Source of the DNA: Rhodocyclales bacterium
Lineage (GTDB): Bacteria; Pseudomonadota; Gammaproteobacteria; Burkholderiales; Rhodocyclaceae
Length of the DNA stretch: 39,582 nt
NCBI GenBank assembly: GCA_016235765.1
Contig: JACRIZ010000117.1
Coordinates: 1-39,582 of the forward strand
Direction: 5' to 3'
Each line of letters starts with the position of its first letter. Position 1 is the stretch's first letter. The position numbers and the translations under genes were made by a program. Below, in pieces: positions 14,968-21,300 of the stretch. A model generated the notes under the pieces. It saw only the letters and a program-made list of their open reading frames with translations. It searched no databases and was not told the origin of the DNA.

Positions 14968-15684
14968 CTAGTAGCCAAGGCCCATGTAGCCCGCACGGTT
15001 CGTCTTCAGGTAGCGCCGCTGTACCGCAGGATTGCCCACCAGGCCATTGCTGCCGCGCGGTTCGTTCACCATGATCTGTTGGTAGTTCGCCCAGCGCGCC
15101 GGTGAGTCGCCGGCCGGCGCGGGCGGCGTTCCGCCCGGCGACGTTGTCGTGCCGTTGCCGTTCTGCGCGCTGCCGCCGCCGGCGCCTACTCCGACGGAAC
15201 TGTCCGTGCCGGCATTCGCGCCGCCGGTGCTACCTGTTCCGGCAGTGCTGCCGGTCGAGCTGCTATAGGTCGGCGCGCCAAAGCCGTAGTTGCCCGCGAA
15301 GCCGCTGTTGGTGGCAAAGGATTCCGACCGGCCCCAATCGCTCTGCCCGGTGCCCGCCGATTGTTCGGCGCGCTGCTCGCCGGTCTCGCCGGCCTGTTCG
15401 CTATCCGCGATCTCCTCTTCGTCCTTGTCACGCAACCGCTTGGCGCGCTGTACGGCCGGCCGCACGCTGGCCGGCCGCTCGGCCGCAACCGGGGCGCTGG
15501 GCGCAAGCGACGCCTGGGCCGGTACGGCAACGACCACCGGCGCATCCTCTTCGCCCATGTTGGTCAGTTCGACGCTGCTGCCGCCCTGGTCGCGCTTGGT
15601 GATATCGCCGGCACCGGCGAAGGCGAATCCGGCGCTGCACGCGCCAAGCAGGAGCAGCAGCCGTTGCAGTTTCGATCGGGTCAT
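14968..15684 (-). CDS. Secreted Gly/Ser/Thr-rich protein of unknown function
   Basis: A 238-residue protein that I do not recognise. It has a signal peptide (MTRSKLQRLLLLLGACSAGFAFA), an acidic and basic segment (about residues 80-105, RLRDKDEEEIADSEQAGE), a low-complexity Gly/Ser/Thr stretch (about 110-190) that looks disordered, and a more ordered C-terminal end (YQQIMVNEPRGSNGLVG ... NRAGYMGLGY) that is probably the conserved part. No Cys remains in the mature protein. The start at 15684 has a perfect AGGAGGT site. It sits between the cytochrome gene (45 bases upstream) and the SCO gene (33 bases downstream), so it belongs to the metal-oxidase operon; a structural or adhesion role outside the cell is only a guess. 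Confidence 0.72.
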   Translation of the reverse strand: MTRSKLQRLLLLLGACSAGFAFAGAGDITKRDQGGSSVELTNMGEEDAPVVVAVPAQASLAPSAPVAAERPASVRPAVQRAKRLRDKDEEEIADSEQAGETGEQRAEQSAGTGQSDWGRSESFATNSGFAGNYGFGAPTYSSSTGSTAGTGSTGGANAGTDSSVGVGAGGGSAQNGNGTTTSPGGTPPAPAGDSPARWANYQQIMVNEPRGSNGLVGNPAVQRRYLKTNRAGYMGLGY

Positions 15685-15729
15685 GTCGTCACCTCCTGTG
15701 GTTGGCTGCCGCAAGGGTCATCGTGCACC

Positions 15730-17520
15730 TCACGGAATGATCCATGGCGTCTCCGCCACGAGGGTATCGGAGTGGCTGTCCGCGTAGCGGACGATGTAGG
15801 CGCCCTTCGACGCGAAGCGCTGCCCCGGCCCGAGTTCGAGGACCGGAAACACGGTCGTGCTGTGGCGCAGGCCGAGTTCCTGCGGGTCGGCAGTTTCCGG
15901 CCCCATGTCGCCCGCCGCCCGGCGGGAAGCCAGCAGGGCGCGCGTCGCCTTGTGCATGGCCTGGCGGGCCTGGTCCTCTTCCTGCGCACGCGAACCTTCG
16001 CGCCGGCTGATCATGTTCTCGGCCCGCTCGAGCAGGTAGTCGCGATGGAGGTTGTCCAGCATTTCGGCCACCGTATCCGTCATGTAGGTCGTGGCGAAGT
16101 AGAGCCGTGCCTGGAAGAGTTCGTCGACCATCGGCAGGCGTTTCAGTCGCAGCCACTGCCTGAAATAGGAGAGATTCAGGTCGCGCCGCTGCGGCAACTC
16201 GAACGGATAGACGATGCGCATCGCGCCTTTCCAGTTCGATGGCACGCCGCGCTCACCCGAGGCCAGTTGCCCGGAGAGATAGACGCGCCGCGCCTTCGGC
16301 GGCGCCACTTCGGCCAGCAGGGCGCGGTTCTCGGCCGGTAGCCACAGCATGATCTCGTCCTTGGGCCCGGCGACAGCCAGCAGCTTGGCCAGCGTCTTTG
16401 CCGAGGCGTCCTGCCACGGCTGACTTTCGACGGCGATGCCGGAGCCGGCCATCGCCTTGCGCAACTGCCCGGCCGCCGCACGTCCCGTTTCGTCGTCGCG
16501 GTGAATCTGGACCAGGCGTGCCGGCTTGGGGCCGGCTCGCGATTTCAGATGACTGGCCAGCACGTCGGCCTCGAGCAGCACACCACGCGAGAAGTACAGC
16601 GAGTAGAAGTCGCCACCGCGCACCGGCGGCAGGTCGGTCAGCGGAAACCAGCAGGGCAACTGCCGGGCCTCGCAGAATTCGTGCACCTGCATCCAGTGGC
16701 CGTTGGTCAGACCGGACAGGACGGCGAACGGCGGGTTGGCCCGGTAGTAGGCTTCCAACTGCGCGCCCCAAGTCGCCGGCTCGCCCGTCAGTTCCCATAC
16801 GTCGAGTTCCCAGCGACGCTCCGTACCCAGCACCATTTCGGCCGCCGAGGTCATGTGGCGCCGGCCGTAGGTCTGGGCACCTACCACCGTGCTGGCATTC
16901 TTGCCCGTCACGGCCGCCTTCAACATGTCGACAAAGACCTGCCGGCGTTCCGGTGCGGCACCCGGCGCGACGATGGTCGCGAATCGCACCGTCTTGTCGC
17001 CGGCACCGGGGGAGCGTTCCACGTTTAACTGGCGCAGGTAGGCAGTCAGTGCGCGCAGACCATCGTCGTCGATGTTGTAGCGCGGCATCATTTCGTTCAT
17101 CGTCACCTGGTTCGCATTGCGGCCGACCCGGATGGCCAGCGCCAGCGAAGCGTCGTCGTAAGGCGGATGGGAAAGGTTGAAACTCTTGCCACGCCGCGGA
17201 TCCATGTTGGCCAGCAGCGTCTTGTCGGGCGGCATGAACAGGTAGTTGCCCGTGATCGGCGCCACCAGGATCTCGCCCTCGACGGCTCCCATGCCGCTGC
17301 GCCGATGGCACTTGACGCAGGCCGCTTCCTCGCCGGCGACGGTGACGTCGCCGAAACGCAGGCCGGTCAGCGGCTTGCCCGACGGCAATACGCCCTCCAT
17401 GTAGATGCGCCGGCCCGCCGCGACATCGTCGGCCGCGGAAACGAAGCTGCCCGTCGCCAGCGCGGCGACGAGCAGAAGGGTTTGGCAGGCGGCGCGCAGA
17501 CCGCTACTTGATGGCGACAA
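15730..17520 (-). CDS. mofC: MofC-like c-type cytochrome with periplasmic-binding-protein-like domain
   Basis: A periplasmic protein of 596 residues from the TTG at 17520. A signal peptide (ending SFVSA) leads to a monohaem cytochrome c domain: CVKCH at about residues 68-72 and an axial Met in NEMMPRYNIDDDGLRALTAYL near 145. The large remainder (about 165-560) looks like a substrate-binding fold of ABC transporter type: TVRFATIVAPGAAPERRQVF at its start and PFAVLSGLTNGHWMQVHEF inside. The TTG has GAGG 6 bases ahead, inside the end of the isomerase gene (17-base overlap); ATG 17547 is the alternative start. Its place after an FKBP gene in a multicopper oxidase operon matches mofC of Leptothrix. 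It probably takes electrons from the oxidase or its substrate; the role of the binding domain is unknown. The symbol is given by gene order and domain type. Confidence 0.8.
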   Translation of the reverse strand: MSPSSSGLRAACQTLLLVAALATGSFVSAADDVAAGRRIYMEGVLPSGKPLTGLRFGDVTVAGEEAACVKCHRRSGMGAVEGEILVAPITGNYLFMPPDKTLLANMDPRRGKSFNLSHPPYDDASLALAIRVGRNANQVTMNEMMPRYNIDDDGLRALTAYLRQLNVERSPGAGDKTVRFATIVAPGAAPERRQVFVDMLKAAVTGKNASTVVGAQTYGRRHMTSAAEMVLGTERRWELDVWELTGEPATWGAQLEAYYRANPPFAVLSGLTNGHWMQVHEFCEARQLPCWFPLTDLPPVRGGDFYSLYFSRGVLLEADVLASHLKSRAGPKPARLVQIHRDDETGRAAAGQLRKAMAGSGIAVESQPWQDASAKTLAKLLAVAGPKDEIMLWLPAENRALLAEVAPPKARRVYLSGQLASGERGVPSNWKGAMRIVYPFELPQRRDLNLSYFRQWLRLKRLPMVDELFQARLYFATTYMTDTVAEMLDNLHRDYLLERAENMISRREGSRAQEEDQARQAMHKATRALLASRRAAGDMGPETADPQELGLRHSTTVFPVLELGPGQRFASKGAYIVRYADSHSDTLVAETPWIIP

Positions 17521-18199
17521 GCTCCACCTCGAATACCAGGGTTTCATTGGGCCCGATGTCGCTGCCCGCGCCACGGTCTCCGTAGGCAAGCTGCGGCGGC
17601 ACGAAGAGCTGCCACTTGGCACCGGCCGGCATCATCTTGAGCGCCTCCCGCCAGCCGGCGATCAGCGCCGAAACCTTGAGCGTGGCCGGCTTGCCCGGTT
17701 CGGTGGAATCGAACTCCGCGCCGCTGAGCAGGGTGCCGCGATAATTGCATTCGACCAGGTCGCTTTCCTGCGGCTTGCGGCCATCGGCAGCGCCGGCATT
17801 GACGACGCGGTATTGCAGGCCGCTGGGCAGGGTCACTACACCCGCCTTGCCCTTGTTGGCCGACAGGAAATCGGCGCCGCGGGTCTTGTTCTCGTCGGCG
17901 GCTAGGCGCCGGTTCTGCGCCATCTTCTGGCGCACCTCGCCCTGGAAGGAATTCATCGTCCGGCGCAACTCCTTGTCGGAAATCTGCGCCGTACCCGCGT
18001 AGCCGTCTTTCATGCCGCGCAGGATCAATTCCGGATCGATCTCGATGCCCTGTTTCTTGAAGTTGCGCGCCATGTCCACGCCGATGGCGTAGCTGGTCCG
18101 ATTGGCCGCCGACTCCAGATTGGCGTCCTGGCCGGCCCAGAGCTGCCCGACGGGCAACAGCGCCAGCATGGCCGCAACGATTCGAACTACGGGTCCCAT
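17504..18199 (-). CDS. mofB: FKBP-type peptidyl-prolyl isomerase (MofB-like, FkpA/Mip type)
   Basis: A periplasmic folding catalyst of 231 residues. A signal peptide (MGPVVRIVAAMLALLPVGQLWA) is followed by the helical FKBP-N dimerisation domain (about residues 30-115: TSYAIGVDMARNFKKQGI) and the FKBP domain (about 125-231) with the usual motifs: VECNYRGTLLSGAEFDST, VSALIAGWREALKMMPAGAKW and FVPPQLAYGDRG. I start at ATG 18199 because GGAGGT lies 7 bases ahead. It follows the multicopper oxidase gene by 105 bases and overlaps the cytochrome gene. The Pro-rich, 1993-residue oxidase next door is an obvious client. The symbol rests on the same order as mofA-mofB-mofC of Leptothrix discophora. Confidence 0.88.
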   Translation of the reverse strand: MGPVVRIVAAMLALLPVGQLWAGQDANLESAANRTSYAIGVDMARNFKKQGIEIDPELILRGMKDGYAGTAQISDKELRRTMNSFQGEVRQKMAQNRRLAADENKTRGADFLSANKGKAGVVTLPSGLQYRVVNAGAADGRKPQESDLVECNYRGTLLSGAEFDSTEPGKPATLKVSALIAGWREALKMMPAGAKWQLFVPPQLAYGDRGAGSDIGPNETLVFEVELVAIK

Positions 18200-18224
18200 C
18201 ACTACAACCTCCACTCGCCAAGAT

Positions 18225-18246
18225 GGCCAGGGCTCGCGCCCTGGCC
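18225..18246 (-). promoter_or_regulatory. Stem-loop in the oxidase-isomerase intergenic region
   Basis: A perfect 9-base-pair stem (GGCCAGGGC with GCCCTGGCC) with a 4-base loop sits 25 bases before the isomerase start. No T-run follows it on the minus strand, so it is not a classic terminator; it may stabilise or attenuate the message between the large oxidase frame and the downstream genes. Confidence 0.5.
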
Positions 18247-18267
18247 GGAAATTGATTCCGCAAGCTA

Positions 18268-18294
18268 CCGGCGGAAGCCTGTCGCCTCCGCCGG
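18268..18294 (-). promoter_or_regulatory. Second stem-loop after the oxidase stop codon
   Basis: An 8-base-pair stem (CCGGCGGA with TCCGCCGG) with an 11-base loop lies just past the oxidase stop codon on the minus strand. It has no T-run, and together with the next hairpin could reduce expression of the distal genes or protect the oxidase message from 3' decay. Confidence 0.4.
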
Positions 18295-18304
18295 CACCCT
18301 CCCC

Positions 18305-21300
18305 TTACGGAACCGCTACGACCGCCGTCTCGACGAAGGCCGAACTGCCCAGGGCATTGTTGGCGCGGACCCGATAGATATAGGTCCGGCCTGCATTCAT
18401 GCCCGTGTTGCTGCGCGAGGTCGTCGTCGCCCCCACGGTGGCCCACAGACTGAAGGTGGGCGTTGCGGTGTTGTCGGTCCGGGCCCGCTCGATGGTGTAG
18501 CCGGTCGCGAACGGCACCAGGCTCCAGCTCACGGTAATCGTGCTGCTACCCGCCGCACCCGGAGTGGCCGCCACGTTGGCCGGCGTCGCGGGAGCCGCGT
18601 ACGGTACCGTGATCGTCGCCGCAGCCGAGGCCGTGGTCACGCCACCGGTCACATTCACGGCCGTCACCTGGTAGGTGTAGGTCGTGCCGGCGACCAGGCC
18701 GGTCGTATCGGCGAAGCTCACATTGCCGGTACCGGCACGTGCGGCCACCACCATCGGCGCATCCCAGGTGGCACCGCCGTCGGCCGAACGCTGAACCTCA
18801 TAGCGGGTCTCGTTGCTGGCGTTGTCGCGCCAGGTCAGATTCACCGCCGTGGTCGTGATGGCGGCCACGAGGTTGGTCGGCGCCGGCAGCGGCTGCACCG
18901 CGGCGCTGGCCAAGTTTGACTGGACCGAGTCGTAGTTGGTGCCGTTGTAGTTCCAGCGCGCCACGACGTAGTACTGGTAGGTCGCACCCGGGACCAGGGT
19001 CAGGGCGTTGTCGTTGAAGGTCCGCGCGCCGCCGGTGCCGGCCAGGGCCGTGGCCGTGCCGGCCTGCGCCCAGGTGGCGCCGCCGTCGGCCGAGCGGAAG
19101 ACCACGAAGCTCGTCTCGGCAGTCGAGTTGTCGGTCCAGCTCAACTGCACCTGGCTGGCCGTGACGACTGCCGCCAGACCGGTCGGCGCACCGATCATCA
19201 TGTCGATCGAGAGCGGTCCGACGTAGGCCGATTCCGTCGTCACCTGGCCGGCCACGTTGATGGCCTTGACGCGATAGGTGAAGATCGATCCCGGAGCGAC
19301 TGCCGTGTCGTTGAAGGTGCGCGCAGTGCCGGTCCCGGCCGCCGAAACGACCTGGCCGATCTGGGCGAAGTTGACGCCGTCCACCGAGCGCTCGACGACG
19401 AAGGCCGTCTCGTTGGTCGAGGCATCGACCCACCGCAGTTGCACGCGCGGCGGGTTGTTGCCGAGCTGCAAGGTGGCGGTGAAGCTGGTCGGCGCGACGA
19501 CCGCGAAGCTGGCCGGGACCGAGGCGGCCGTGGTAGCCGAAGCTCCCGCGTTCGGGCCGTTCACGTAGTAGACGCGGTAGGTGTAGTCGGTGCTCGGCGA
19601 GATCGTGGCATCGATGAAGCCCACCATACCCGGCACGGTGTAGGCCGCACCGGCTGCGTTGTCGTAGGCGTAGACCTGGGTGAAGACCGAAGTCGGCGAT
19701 GTGCAGTTGAAGTTCGCCACCGACTGCACGCAACGCTCGACGCGCACGCCGGTCGCAAACTCGGTCGCCTGTGCGGCCGCCCAGTTCAGCGCCACCTGGG
19801 TGGTGCCATTGACGGTGGCCGCGAGACCCGCCAGGGCCGGTGCAGCACCGTAGGCTGTCGTGACGCTGAGCGGCGCCGACGTCGTACCGGCGTTGCCGCC
19901 GTTGAGCGCCGTCACCCGGTACAGATAGGTGGTGGCCTGGGTCACGGCGTTGTCGACATACTGCATGACGTTGCCGGTGACGTTGAAGCTGACCGGGTTG
20001 AGGCCCGCGGCGTCGGTGCGATCGACGCGGAAGGCCGTCGCGGTAGCGCTCTGGCCGGCGGCCGGGCTCAGCGTCCAGTTGAGCGTGACCTGGTTCCACG
20101 GCGAAGCGGACGTGACGGTGCCGATGTTCGGAGCCGGCGAATAGAGCGTGGTCACCGGGACCGGTGCCGAGGTCGATGCGCCGCCTGCGGTAATCGAGGC
20201 GACACGGTACAGATAGGCGGTGTTCTGCGTCAGTCCGCCTTCCGTCAGTGTCATCACGTTGGCTGCAACGCTGATGTTCAGCACACCGCCGCCGTTCTGC
20301 GGCACCGTGCCGTTCGGCATCACGTCCGTCCAGGTGACGCCGCTGTCGGCGCTGCGCTGAACGAGGAAGCCCGCCTCGTTGGCCGAATTGTCCTGCCAGG
20401 TCAGCGTGACTTGCATATCCGAGTCCGGCGTGGCGACGAGCATGCTCGGCGCGGTGGCCGGGGCAACCAGCGTGGTCACGACATTGGAGCTGGTCGGCGC
20501 CGAGTCACCGGCAGCGTTGTGGGCGATGACCTGGTAGACATAGGTCGTTTCGGCAGACACCGTGGTATCGGAGTAGCTGGTCGCATTGGCGGCGGTGGTC
20601 GCCAGGGTCACCAGGGCACCGGTGCACACGCCCGCAGCATCGGCGATGCAGCGCTTGACGATGAAGCTGACGTCGGCCGGCCCGGCGTAGGTCCAGGCGA
20701 GATTGACGATGGTCGGCGAAATCGCGGTAGCGGTGACGGTCTGCGGCGGAGTTCCGGCACCGGCGCTGGTCGCAGTCATCGAGGTGGCGGCCGAAACGGC
20801 CTCACCCTTGGCATTGACGGCGACGACACGGTACCAGTAGAAGCGGCCCGGCAGAATGGTCTGGTCGGTAAAGCTGGTGGCGTTGGCGACCGTGGTTCCG
20901 ATCGACACATAGCCAACGCCAGGATCGACGGGCGCGACGCCGGCAGGCGGTGCGATGCCTTCGACCCGCTCGATGCGGAACGCGTATTCGCTGGTCTTGC
21001 GGGCAGCGGTCGCGACAGGATCGGCTTCCTTGAGGATGGCCGCCAGGTCGGCAGTAGTGCTGGCCGGCGTGGGGTCGGACCAGGTCAGCAGGCCTTCCGG
21101 CGTCGCGACCAGGCCGGTCGGGACCGTCGGCGCGGACGCGCCGTACTGGAACACCATCGGCCGCATGAAGTCGTTCTCTTCGTGGCCGAGGATATGGCAG
21201 TGCCAGACATACTCCCACTCGTAGAACTCCTGCGTGTTCTTGACGGTGCCGCGCGGCACCGTGAGGCCGAAGTTCGGGTTGGGCGTGCCATCCGGACGGG

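Noticed and set aside
18305-21125. CRISPR-like or satellite repeats in the oxidase gene
   Set aside because: The periodicity is at protein level (FN3 domains); DNA copies are too diverged and too long for CRISPR repeats.
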